A stretch of 10,016 bases of DNA from NCBI GenBank assembly GCA_002319885.1, contig DCFT01000108.1:1-10016 (forward strand), given 5' to 3'. Origin of the DNA: Bacteroidales bacterium UBA1797 (GTDB lineage Bacteria; Bacteroidota; Bacteroidia; Bacteroidales; VadinHA17). Shown piece after piece: positions 1 through 7,149 of the stretch (its first letter is position 1; each line of letters begins with the position of its first letter). The notes under the pieces were generated by a model. It was given only the letters and a program-made list of their open reading frames with translations. It was not told where the DNA came from and searched no databases. The position numbers and the translations under genes were made by a program.

Positions 1-77
1 CAATGATTTAGCAAAGTTAACTGTTTGTCTGCTAAAATTAAAGAATGAATTATGTGCTTTCCTTTTGATGAAAAACC

Positions 78-128
78 AGTGACCATTATAATAAATAACT
101 GAAATAAGCTGACCACCCAATGCCGGAG
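78..128. repeat. Tandem TGACCA repeat, possible end of an IS21-type element
   Basis: TGACCA occurs at 80-85 and again at 110-115, exactly 30 bases apart; the second copy continues as TGACCACCCAATGCCGGA. Bacteroidota IS21-family (istA/istB) elements, as I remember them, carry spaced terminal copies of a TGACCACC...CCGGA-like motif. This pair therefore may be one end of such an element lying left of the window, or a worn remnant. The first copy is degenerate after the core. No transposase reading frame is visible inside the window, so this is a resemblance and not a proven element. Confidence 0.3.
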
Positions 129-205
129 TTAAATCCATTTTGTTTTGAATTATATGTTTGTTGAAATGTTACCAGATTTTGAAGTAGTCATAGAAGGATG
201 GATTT

Positions 206-237
206 TATCACCTGTGTAAATATCTGCACAGGTGATA
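206..237. repeat. Perfect 11-bp inverted repeat (hairpin)
   Basis: TATCACCTGTG (206-216) and CACAGGTGATA (227-237) are exact reverse complements separated by a 10-base A+T-rich loop. The plus-strand downstream flank is T-rich (through about 255), so this could be a terminator for a rightward gene left of the window. The T run is broken and starts late, so an operator or other structured site is equally possible. A perfect 11-bp stem is unlikely to be chance in 1.5 kb. Confidence 0.5.
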
Positions 238-322
238 GATATTATTATCATTTTTGCGCGGTTTTAAAATTCGCCACGGATAGATCATATAGATACAACC
301 TTTCCTTTTAAAATCTATATTA

Positions 323-359
323 ACTTCCCCAGAATTGATCAGAAGCGATCTGGTGAAGT
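323..359. repeat. Imperfect 11-bp inverted repeat
   Basis: ACTTCCCCAGA (323-333) pairs with TCTGGTGAAGT (349-359) at 10 of 11 positions across a 15-base loop that itself contains a GATC. No T tract follows on either side, so it does not look like a rho-independent terminator. Role unknown; it may be an RNA stem or a protein-binding site. Confidence 0.35.
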
Positions 360-983
360 GTGTTAGCTAACCATTAAAGCAGGTGTTAAGTAATACTATT
401 TTTAAAAATCTTATCCCCTTCCCTGCCAAATATCAAATATCAAATAAATCAATCATGATCTTTTCGCAAAAACTTACAGGTTCTATGGATTTAAAGATTT
501 TTAGATTAGATCAAAAGATCATCTTTCCTTAATTGTTTTTGCTGTAACCACTGGTGTTGTTTGATCTCTTATTAACAAGTTGATCCTTAATAATTACTGG
601 AGGGATTACCAAAAATAATGGGCTGGAAATATTATATCACTATTAGTCAGACTTCTATCAACAGTAATCGAATATGAAAAATATCCTGAATTGATATTTG
701 ATATTCTTATTCCAGAAGAAAAACTGTTGTAATAGGAAAAGTTAAAATGATTTTTTAAACTTGGTTCAGGCAGATTTTTAACTGAATTAATTTGCCTCTC
801 ATCATTACGAAATAAGAATAAAAGATCGGGTTTCTCAGTTGAGAAATAAGAATCAGAATTTTCGGATTTGGCATATTGAAGGGGTGAAGTAAGTAACTAA
901 CCATAATTTGCAGTGCTTAAGCTTAAAAAAAATAGCTAACAGCAAAAAATAGCCCGGTCGTTTTACTCACTTTACTCATGCTG

Positions 984-991
984 CAAAAATA
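984..991 (-). promoter_or_regulatory. Promoter -7-like motif on the minus strand, no obvious gene
   Basis: Read on the minus strand this is TATTTTTG, an exact match to the Bacteroidota -7 consensus TAnnTTTG, followed by CAGC. A TTTG that could serve as the -33 element lies at 1032-1029, but the spacing (37 bases) is too long, and no other good -33 is seen. A 7-bp inverted repeat (GATTTTC 995-1001, GAAAATC 1023-1029) sits directly upstream. Leftward transcription would enter a stretch without a supported gene, starting with an 18-codon frame whose ATG (980-978) is almost at the predicted transcript start. Confidence 0.25.
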
Positions 992-1500
992 CAGGATTTT
1001 CATCTATATTTTACAGAGACAGGAAAATCAAATCCTATAAAAGTAGGTTATTCTAAGAAAATCTCTTTAAAAGCTTGGCAGAATTTGGAGGATTGAAATT
1101 GATTCTATCGCATAAAATGAAATGTCCTCTCTCATAGACAAGAAGTTTGAGATACATACCTAAGGTTTAATATGAGACACGGTTATTATTATTAAGCTGT
1201 AGAACGTAATATCACCAAAAGAGTAATCCTGCTCCCAGTTGGTAAACAAACATGAAAATGCGATCTGCTAAAGGCTGAAATCTTCTGTCTGAGAGCAGTT
1301 AATATTGCATTTAGATGCTAAACCCTGTCACCGTTTTTTCAGCTTTCCAATCTCTTCTTCTCAGATTATGGTACGAAAAACGACAAATGCTGATTAAGTT
1401 CATTGAAGTATGAGATAAGCGGCTAATACAGTAGCTTTTGGACATCTTAGGTCAGAACATATTGAATACCAAAAATCGACTTTAACTGACACTTTTCGCG

Positions 1501-1523
1501 TTTTGTACCCCTAAGGGACAAAA
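1501..1523 (-). terminator. Small hairpin after the TPR-barrel gene, possible terminator
   Basis: TTTTGT (1501-1506) pairs with ACAAAA (1518-1523), and inside it CCC pairs with GGG around a three-base TAA loop, with a two-base bulge. It lies 24 bases past the stop codon of the leftward TPR gene. The stem is short and mostly A:T, and no clean T run follows on the minus strand, so it is a weak terminator candidate or a transcript-end stem. Confidence 0.3.
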
Positions 1524-1546
1524 TTTACAACCATGAAAATTGCAGA

Positions 1547-3559
1547 CTAAAAACAAAATCCTACCAGAAATTTGAATGCAAAACCATTATAAGTTGCATT
1601 AACGTCTTTATAAGTCCCTTTTGTCCCTTCATCTGCTGTTGAGGCCTTATTAGTTGTTACTTCGTATGTGATATCCGTAAGTTTTGAATATAAATAATCC
1701 AGAGAAATAGTCAGGTATCCGTGTTTACTGATCTTCCCTCCCATTCCTAAACCAGCACTATGAAGAGGAGCTGAACCTTTAAAGCTTTTCATATATGAAT
1801 AATTATAAACTAACCCATCCATTGTTGCAACACCGTAATAACCACCCAGACTGCTCCTGCCATACCCATACTGGACATACAGATCAGGTCTGTTTCCCAT
1901 GTTATTCAGTAACATATAATAACGTATCAGACCTCCATACTGTAAAGATCCCATATCCATCATATATTTAACTTCGGAAACTTTTGTTCTGGCACCGATG
2001 CCTCCTGCATATTTCCCAAATCCTCCTATACCGAATCTTTTGACTGGCCTGACAATCAGTTCCAAATCGCCTGAATAAAGAAACGGCATTTTATCGGTAT
2101 ATTTAAAATCGGAGGTTGCTCCGCTGGTTAAATTTGTCCACAGATCAGCCAATCCCGGGTTTTTTCCCATTTGAAATCCGAAACTCCCTCCCACTGCAAT
2201 TGCGAAAGTAAAATTACCGGGAGAATAGCTTGCCGATTGTATCTGATTAATGGCTTCCGGGCTGGAGGCTTGTACAGTTTCAGGAGTGTCTTTTACTTTC
2301 GCTTCCAATTCATAAATTTTATCCTTTGCACTTCGTGCATCAGATGCATCGGGCATAAGTTTAACATATTTGCCCATATCAGAAATGCTATATCTGAAGA
2401 GTCCCTTTATCTCATACAGCAAGGCACGGTTATAGTAGGCAATTGGCAAATATGGTGATATATTCAAAGCTGTTGTCCATAAATTTATTGCCTCATCATA
2501 TTTTCTCTCCTGAGTTGCACTTGTAGCCTGTACAACATATCTTCTTACCTGTTCTGAAATTTCCGGTTTGGTCTTCATCAGTGGGTATACAACAAAGAAC
2601 TTTTCAATTATGCTGTCTCTTAAATTCCGGTCTTCCGCTGTCAGGCCGGGAGAATACAACCATGCTGAATCAAGACTTTTAAAGGCATCTGATAATTTCA
2701 TGTTGGCAAGTGCTTTGGAAGGACTTGAAGATAGGTCGGATATCAATAACCCGGCATCTTTTGTTAACTGTTTTGATTTTTCTCGTCTTGATTCAAGATT
2801 ATAGATATCAAGCATTCGATTACCGGAAAAACAGATCTCTTTTGAAGGATCTAACCTGATGAGTTTATTCGCGTTTGATTTAGCCTGCTCCGTTTCATTA
2901 TTTTTCAGAAATGCTCTTCCCTGAAGAAGAAGAGCTTTAATATCATCGGGATTGGAAGATAAATAAGAATCAAAATCTGAGATAGCTTCCGGGTACCTGT
3001 TAAGTTCAAGATATGACTGTGCCCTTAGAGTATAAATGTCTCCGGATGGTTTCTTCAATTTTTGCGACAGGGTAAGGGCCTGGGTAAAATCATTGACTGC
3101 CTCCTGATATTGCTTATTTTTAAAATATGTACGTCCTCTCTGATAATATGTCAAATAAATATTTTTGTCGTTATTCCCGGATTTGGATAATGCCACTCCA
3201 TAATCAACTATTGCCTTGTCATACATACCTTTAGCCTCATAACAATTTGCCCTTACAGCATAGGTGGAAAGAGTTTGTGGTGAAAGAGAAATTGCCCTTG
3301 AGATATCTGTAATAGCATCATCGTATCTTCCTCTCTGCAAATTAACTTTTGCACGATAGTTATACCCGGTCCATTCATCAGGCTTCATATTTATCGCTTC
3401 AGTGTATTTATTGACAGCTTCATCAAGTTGCCCTGCCTTTTCATAATTAATTGCTTCAAGACATAACTTTGTGTAAGCATTTTGTGCAAATGCCTTACCG
3501 GAAATCAAAGTGAATAAAATAACCAAACCACAAACAAGACTAAGTGTCGACTTCTTCAT
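1547..3559 (-). CDS. Exported TPR-repeat protein with C-terminal outer-membrane beta-barrel-like domain
   Basis: This 670-residue protein begins with a Sec signal peptide (K2-K3, hydrophobic 6-20, likely cut AFA|Q after residue 25). Residues 28-240 are about six tetratricopeptide repeats with the usual signature (G-x-x-D/Y-x-A-I at regular 34-residue spacing, e.g. 43-48, 77-83, 111-117, 148-154). After a less regular helical segment (245-335), two more TPR-like units lie at 340-405, then a linker with a short charged helix (406-425). From about 448 to the end the sequence changes to alternating aromatic/Gly beta-strand patterns and ends in Phe, as outer-membrane barrels do. The likely topology is a periplasmic TPR scaffold tethered to a barrel of perhaps eight or so strands; TPR domains bind protein partners. 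It follows the 522-aa gene by 72 bases on the same strand, which suggests one operon. I know no named family for the full architecture; function unknown. Confidence 0.85.
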   Translation of the reverse strand: MKKSTLSLVCGLVILFTLISGKAFAQNAYTKLCLEAINYEKAGQLDEAVNKYTEAINMKPDEWTGYNYRAKVNLQRGRYDDAITDISRAISLSPQTLSTYAVRANCYEAKGMYDKAIVDYGVALSKSGNNDKNIYLTYYQRGRTYFKNKQYQEAVNDFTQALTLSQKLKKPSGDIYTLRAQSYLELNRYPEAISDFDSYLSSNPDDIKALLLQGRAFLKNNETEQAKSNANKLIRLDPSKEICFSGNRMLDIYNLESRREKSKQLTKDAGLLISDLSSSPSKALANMKLSDAFKSLDSAWLYSPGLTAEDRNLRDSIIEKFFVVYPLMKTKPEISEQVRRYVVQATSATQERKYDEAINLWTTALNISPYLPIAYYNRALLYEIKGLFRYSISDMGKYVKLMPDASDARSAKDKIYELEAKVKDTPETVQASSPEAINQIQSASYSPGNFTFAIAVGGSFGFQMGKNPGLADLWTNLTSGATSDFKYTDKMPFLYSGDLELIVRPVKRFGIGGFGKYAGGIGARTKVSEVKYMMDMGSLQYGGLIRYYMLLNNMGNRPDLYVQYGYGRSSLGGYYGVATMDGLVYNYSYMKSFKGSAPLHSAGLGMGGKISKHGYLTISLDYLYSKLTDITYEVTTNKASTADEGTKGTYKDVNATYNGFAFKFLVGFCF

Positions 3560-3631
3560 AGGAATATTTTTTTGGATTTGTACTATTAATTATTTTTTTG
3601 GCAAAAGCCGGGTTTTAACAGTGAGGAGGGA

Positions 3632-5200
3632 TTAATTTTGCGATGGGCAACCCTTTAGCTGAATTTTAATATTGTCCATATCGTTCTGAATTTTTTTTAC
3701 AGCTTCTGAAGCTTTTCCATCGGCATCTCTTAATGTACAAATGTTTTTAAAACTCGTCAGCATATCTGTCACATTATATGCCTCATCAACTGCCAGCTGC
3801 GCTACAGTCACATAAGGGAGCTTAAGGGAACCTTTAATTAATGAATTCGGCTTTATCACTGCACCCGGGTCTTTCAGGAATTTATTAATTGCCTCGCCAG
3901 CCAAAAACTGCCCGGCATCAACCCAGGGGGTATCGCTTAAATATCCTTGTTTTTTAAGTACATTTACAATCTCCATACAATCACCGTCTGATGTTGCAAG
4001 TCTTTCAGTCGTTCCCTGTAAAAGATTCCTTGATAAGTTCACATAATCCCATGGTTTCATTGATTCTTTTGCCAAATCGGTGATATTGCATAATGTAATT
4101 CTTTGATCCAGTAATTTTTTATACCGGATTATCTGATCCGATGAAAAAAGCCCATCACTTATATACTTCGCTTCATTTTGTTCAAGGATCTTCTTTATTT
4201 CAGAGGCACTCGACCTCGTCTCTTTTAAATAATCCACAAAGACACCAAATGCAGCACTTGCCCCATCTGTAACCGCGTTCCAGAAGGCATCATTGTTTTG
4301 ATCCTCCCATTTTTTCAGTTCGGATAGGGTTCCGGTATTCCATTCCTGAAATCTTGTCATATCTGACCTGTATCGGTTCAGTTTTTCGGATAGTGCATTG
4401 CAGTCAGGCTTTTCAACAATTGGGTCTCCCTTTGCTGCCTGATCAGTCATAGCTCCTCCAATTATGCCCACAACAAGTTTCTCATTATCCAGATTTTTCT
4501 TCTCGAGCTTCTCCTTTTTCAGATTCTCTGCTTCAAGTTTCTCTTTCTCGAGATATTCCTTTGAAAGGTCCACTGCTTTTTCTTCATCCCTTACAACCGG
4601 ATTGGTTTCAGGTTCAACGACTGTCTCAAAGTCAGGTTCAGAAAGAGGAACTCCGAAAAAATCATTCCCCCTGGGAACTGTCTTGATGGAATTTCCCGAT
4701 GAGCCCTGGTCAAACGGATCGCTCGCCCCTTTCCTCATAGATTCCATATCACCGTCCAGTGATTTGAAATCAAGGGATCCGGAACCCGAAAGTGTCTTGG
4801 AAGAATTGATTAAATTTTCGTATTGCGCCTGTTGCTGAGCTTCTTCCTCCTGCCTTTTCAATTCAGCCTCCTTAGCAACTCTTTCCGCCTCTGCGTTCTC
4901 TGCTTCAATATCTGCCTGACTCTTTTTAGGTGTGGGACTCAGGAGATTATTTAACAGGCCCTGCATCAATGCGCCTGCAACCACATTTGACATACTTGGA
5001 GCTGAAGAGCCCAAAACTGATTTTGCAGCTGAGGCTGCACCAGAAGCTGAACCTACACGTACAGGTGCTGATACTTCCGGTACCGACACACGTGTATTTG
5101 TAGCGTCTTCCAGCTGCTGCAAAGCTGATTGCGCCAAAACTACAGCTGGAAAAAACACCATTCCAGATAGAAGCAAAAACATGATCTTCAACGTTTTCAT
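3632..5200 (-). CDS. Exported coiled-coil protein of unknown function
   Basis: I place the start at the ATG ending at 5200 (522 aa), because it directly precedes a good Sec signal peptide (MKTLKIMF..., cut near VLA|Q, residue 23). An in-frame ATG at 5227 would add nine polar residues ahead of it. The order is signal peptide; Ser/Ala/Val low-complexity (25-75); a short hydrophobic patch ALMQGLLNNLL (77-87); an Ala/Glu/Gln-rich helix (93-127), probably coiled coil; an acidic Pro-containing linker (145-210); a Leu-every-fifth-residue repeat (217-242); then a folded-looking, mainly helical C-terminal region (260-522) with all five cysteines (267, 371, 408, 488, 518). The late cysteines suggest disulfides in the periplasm. 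There is no lipobox and no membrane segment beyond the signal. I do not recognise the family. The gene lies 72 bases upstream of the TPR-barrel gene on the same strand, so the two products may act together. No convincing promoter is seen upstream. Confidence 0.8.
   Translation of the reverse strand: MKTLKIMFLLLSGMVFFPAVVLAQSALQQLEDATNTRVSVPEVSAPVRVGSASGAASAAKSVLGSSAPSMSNVVAGALMQGLLNNLLSPTPKKSQADIEAENAEAERVAKEAELKRQEEEAQQQAQYENLINSSKTLSGSGSLDFKSLDGDMESMRKGASDPFDQGSSGNSIKTVPRGNDFFGVPLSEPDFETVVEPETNPVVRDEEKAVDLSKEYLEKEKLEAENLKKEKLEKKNLDNEKLVVGIIGGAMTDQAAKGDPIVEKPDCNALSEKLNRYRSDMTRFQEWNTGTLSELKKWEDQNNDAFWNAVTDGASAAFGVFVDYLKETRSSASEIKKILEQNEAKYISDGLFSSDQIIRYKKLLDQRITLCNITDLAKESMKPWDYVNLSRNLLQGTTERLATSDGDCMEIVNVLKKQGYLSDTPWVDAGQFLAGEAINKFLKDPGAVIKPNSLIKGSLKLPYVTVAQLAVDEAYNVTDMLTSFKNICTLRDADGKASEAVKKIQNDMDNIKIQLKGCPSQN
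4475..4552 (-). repeat. Degenerate 15-bp tandem repeat encoding a Leu-periodic pentad
   Basis: Inside the coiled-coil protein, leucines recur exactly every five residues six times (residues 217, 222, 227, 232, 237 and 242 from the ATG at 5200). The units are LEKEK, LEAEN, LKKEK, LEKKN and LDNEK. At DNA level these are five consecutive 15-base units sharing a CTTCTC/TTTCTC-rich core on the plus strand. The composition (Lys/Glu/Asn) differs from classical A(D/N)Lxx pentapeptide repeats, so a charged helix is more likely than a right-handed beta-helix. Such tandem units can change copy number by slippage. Confidence 0.6.
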
Positions 5201-5665
5201 AAGTCCGGTTTCAGTTAATAATTTCAAGCCATGCTCACTGAATTTCAGTATATCGCAGATGATATTTGCTTATTCATCCAATCAGTGGAATAACCCATCA
5301 GAATTACGGAGAATTATTGAATAAAAAGATGCTATATAATATCATTTTGATTAACATGTGAACTTTAAATATTAACAGCTCCTGATTGTAACTGAATGAA
5401 GGATTAATGCTAATAAAGCTGAACTCATTCCCCTCACAACTTTGCTCACCAGGGTAATTAGGCTTTATACAAATATTCCATTCTCATCAAAGAATGATGA
5501 CAGTGATTCAATTGTATAATAGTTGACGGCGACCTTCAGGCATGGAGATGAAATACGCCTCGAATGATGTAACTTATTTTAAAAGTTATATAACATTGCC
5601 CAAAACAGTTTTCCCACCTTTGTGAAAAATATTCACTCACAATTTTTTTATCTAAACTAACAAAA
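5201..5665. other. Divergent intergenic spacer
   Basis: This 465-base spacer separates the leftward coiled-coil gene from the rightward barrel gene and carries no supported coding sequence. The only element I can defend is the rightward promoter candidate at 5596-5622. For the leftward gene I searched the minus strand for TAnnTTTG with a suitable -33 and found only one-mismatch hits with wrong spacing (e.g. around 5470-5477 and 5509-5516), so its promoter is not located. Confidence 0.55.
5596..5622 (+). promoter_or_regulatory. Bacteroidota-type promoter candidate for the small barrel gene
   Basis: CACCTTTG (5615-5622) matches the -7 consensus TAnnTTTG with one mismatch. A TTG at 5596-5598, 16 bases upstream, could be the -33 core. 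Transcription would start near 5628, giving a leader of roughly 35-40 A+T-rich bases before the ATG at 5666. The leader ends CTAACAAAA and has no Shine-Dalgarno sequence, as is usual in this phylum. Confidence 0.45.
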
Positions 5666-6166
5666 ATGAAAAAACTATTTACAATTGTCTTATTATCATT
5701 TTTAACTCTCTTGGCAGCCAATTCTCAAAATCCGCATGTAAAGAGAAACCAGCTAAACGCAGGTATCGGATTATCAGGGTGGGGCATTCCAGTGTATGCC
5801 GGATTGGATTTTGGAATTCACAGAGACGTTTCCTTTGGCATTGAAGGGTCCTTCAGATCCTATAATCAAAACTATACCGGATCAAAATACAATAGTTCAA
5901 TTACCGGTTTATCGGGAAATGTGAACTATCACTTTAACAGAATTCTGGAAATTCCGAGCAATTGGGATTTCTATGCAGGATTAAACCTTGGGTACTACTT
6001 CTGGACTACTCCTTCAGATTATCCCGGAACCGGTTCTTCGGGTCTTGGTCTGGGTGCTCAGATAGGAGGCAGATATTATATAAATGATCGTTTTGGACTG
6101 AACCTTGAAGTCGGCGGAGGAAATGCATTTTCAGAAGGCAAATTCGGTATCAGTTATATATTCTAA
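5666..6166 (+). CDS. Small outer-membrane beta-barrel protein
   Basis: This 166-residue protein has a signal peptide (KK at 2-3, hydrophobic 4-18, likely cut around ANS|Q at residue 20). The mature part is almost entirely alternating beta-strand sequence with Gly, Tyr, Phe and Asn: LNAGIGLSGWGIPVYAGLDF (30-49), then SFGIEGSFRSYNQ, GLSGNVNYHF, WDFYAGLNLGYYF, LGLGAQIGGRYYI, FGLNLEVGGG, and a C-terminal FGISYIF ending in an aromatic residue. This matches the small eight-stranded barrels grouped as outer-membrane-protein beta-barrel domains in Bacteroidota, usually of unknown function. The strand NDRFGLNLEVGGGNAF near the end is typical of that group. The gene stands alone, with its own promoter candidate upstream and a hairpin terminator 34 bases after the stop. 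It is convergent with the PKD lipoprotein gene. An adhesin, stress or structural role is possible; nothing in the sequence decides. Confidence 0.8.
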   Translation: MKKLFTIVLLSFLTLLAANSQNPHVKRNQLNAGIGLSGWGIPVYAGLDFGIHRDVSFGIEGSFRSYNQNYTGSKYNSSITGLSGNVNYHFNRILEIPSNWDFYAGLNLGYYFWTTPSDYPGTGSSGLGLGAQIGGRYYINDRFGLNLEVGGGNAFSEGKFGISYIF

Positions 6167-6199
6167 AAATCCCAAAGATACTTCCCCAAGAACAACAAG

Positions 6200-6240
6200 A
6201 AGCCGCCCTTTGACTACACTAAGGACGGCTTTTTATTTTG
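6200..6240. terminator. Rho-independent terminator between convergent genes, probably bidirectional
   Basis: AGCCGCCCTT (6201-6210) pairs with AAGGACGGCT (6221-6230) with one C/A mismatch around a 10-base loop, followed on the plus strand by TTTTATTTTG. On the minus strand the stem is followed by TTCTTGTTGTTCTT, a weaker but T-rich tail. It sits between the stops of the rightward barrel gene (6166) and the leftward lipoprotein gene (6246), and so can end both transcripts, more efficiently the rightward one. Confidence 0.8.
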
Positions 6241-6245
6241 AATTG

Positions 6246-7130
6246 CTATTTGTCCTGCTTGTCCATGCGCACTTCAATCCTGGTATCATTGTCTTTCGAA
6301 AGAGAACCTGCTTCCGCTGACCAGTCGGAATAGTTCAGTACCAGTTGAAACGCAAAAACGTCCTTATTGATCTTCAGAGCGTCGCGCGACAGTCCAAACT
6401 CCATCCTTACAGTATCAGTAACCTCTTCGGCATAGCCCATTACAATTGCATTGCTGATTGACTTCGGACCATCCCATGACCATTGAGACTGGTCAGTCCC
6501 CAAAAAAGTGAAAAAATCAAACCAGCCTGTCGGAATATTTCCTTCATACAGCAGGTCGGCTCCCAGGGATGATGAAAACCCCGTTGACAATGAATTATCA
6601 GTATCCATGTACAGGTCCATAATTGCACCATCGAGTGTTGCAAGACCGTCAGTTCCGGCAGTACCGTATTCCAGGAAAATATAAACATAGTTGGCATCAT
6701 AGTCAACTTTGCCTCTTATAACATGATCAGTGCCCTGAAGCTGAAAATCAGGATAGGTAACACCTGCCCAGTCGGCAAAGGAATTATCATCAAGTTTTAC
6801 TACAGAAGGTTTGTCAACTCTCAGAACGGTATGCATTGTCCATGGTTGTCCTTCAACAGTGCCTGTCATCGAAATAAGGTAATTACCTGTGGAAGAATAA
6901 ACATGCTCAACTGAATCTCCGGTCACTGTTGACGTTTTGTCACCAAAATCCCAGGTTATCCCGGTTGCATCTTTGGTCTGATTTGCAAATGTTACCGTTA
7001 GTCCGTTATAATATGACTTAAAATCGAGCGGAGGAGTCTCAGTAAGGGTATAACTTCCTTCCTTTTTGCATGACACTGATACGATTACCATCAGTATTGC
7101 TGCATATATTGATATCTTAATCTTTTTCAT
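6246..7130 (-). CDS. PKD-domain surface lipoprotein in SusE/SusF position
   Basis: The ATG ending at 7130 (294 aa) is preferred because it starts a lipoprotein signal (MKKIKIS..., SVSC with Cys21). The upstream in-frame ATG at 7166 would add 12 residues and overlap the SusD gene. After Cys21 comes KKEG, a charged tether of the kind linked to surface export in Bacteroidota. Residues about 31-105 are a PKD domain (ITWDFGD at 58-64, then the VEHVY...GNYLISM strands). Residues about 113-291 form a second beta-rich domain with a DLYMDTDNSLSTG loop (172-184) that looks like an Asp-rich metal site, and many Trp/Tyr/Phe residues; it recalls CBM9/DOMON-like sugar-binding folds, but I cannot assign it firmly. 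It follows the SusD gene by 19 bases. By position and architecture it probably helps capture the substrate at the cell surface. No catalytic motif is seen. Confidence 0.8.
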   Translation of the reverse strand: MKKIKISIYAAILMVIVSVSCKKEGSYTLTETPPLDFKSYYNGLTVTFANQTKDATGITWDFGDKTSTVTGDSVEHVYSSTGNYLISMTGTVEGQPWTMHTVLRVDKPSVVKLDDNSFADWAGVTYPDFQLQGTDHVIRGKVDYDANYVYIFLEYGTAGTDGLATLDGAIMDLYMDTDNSLSTGFSSSLGADLLYEGNIPTGWFDFFTFLGTDQSQWSWDGPKSISNAIVMGYAEEVTDTVRMEFGLSRDALKINKDVFAFQLVLNYSDWSAEAGSLSKDNDTRIEVRMDKQDK

Positions 7131-7149
7131 AATTGTCTGTCCATTAATA

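Larger units (their letters stand above)
1..1546. other. 1.5-kb gene-free, A+T-rich stretch
   Basis: No frame here reads as a recognisable protein. The longest open stretch (minus strand, 606-896, 96 codons) has no ATG, and the short ATG frame at 755-904 (minus, 49 codons) overlaps it without family resemblance. What can be seen is a tandem TGACCA-type repeat (about 78-128), a perfect inverted repeat (206-237), an imperfect one (323-359), a short CAAATAT tandem (427-446), a minus-strand promoter-like motif (984-991), and a small hairpin (1501-1523) just downstream of the TPR-protein stop. No tRNA cloverleaf or T-loop motif was noticed. The stretch is visibly richer in A+T than the coding part of the window. 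It could be a decayed region, long untranslated sequence, or the site of unannotated small RNAs; the sequence alone does not decide. Confidence 0.6.

Noticed and set aside
427..446. CAAATAT tandem as a CRISPR or iteron array
   Set aside because: Only two full 7-base copies and a partial one are present, with no spacers and no further copies; it is simple A+T-rich sequence.
633..731. Plus-strand peptide fragment ending IPEEKLL as a decayed gene remnant
   Set aside because: It reads like protein for about 30 codons, but stops flank it, no partner fragment is visible, and it lies on the opposite strand to another open frame, so one or both are chance.
606..896. Minus-strand open frame of 96 codons as a gene
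   Set aside because: It has no ATG and no plausible alternative start near its beginning, resembles no family I know, and such a length can arise by chance in A+T-rich DNA over six frames. It is kept only as a weak observation.
4464..4838. Plus-strand Ser/Phe-rich frame of 124 codons
   Set aside because: Its Phe/Ser composition is simply the antisense of the Lys/Glu repeat in the leftward gene.
5201..5227. Longer start for the coiled-coil protein at 5227
   Set aside because: The nine extra residues are polar and precede a complete signal peptide that starts at the ATG ending at 5200.
4932..5324. Plus-strand 130-codon frame overlapping the coiled-coil gene start
   Set aside because: Most of it is the antisense of a well-supported signal-peptide gene; the tail beyond 5227 looks vaguely protein-like but has no start or family signal of its own.
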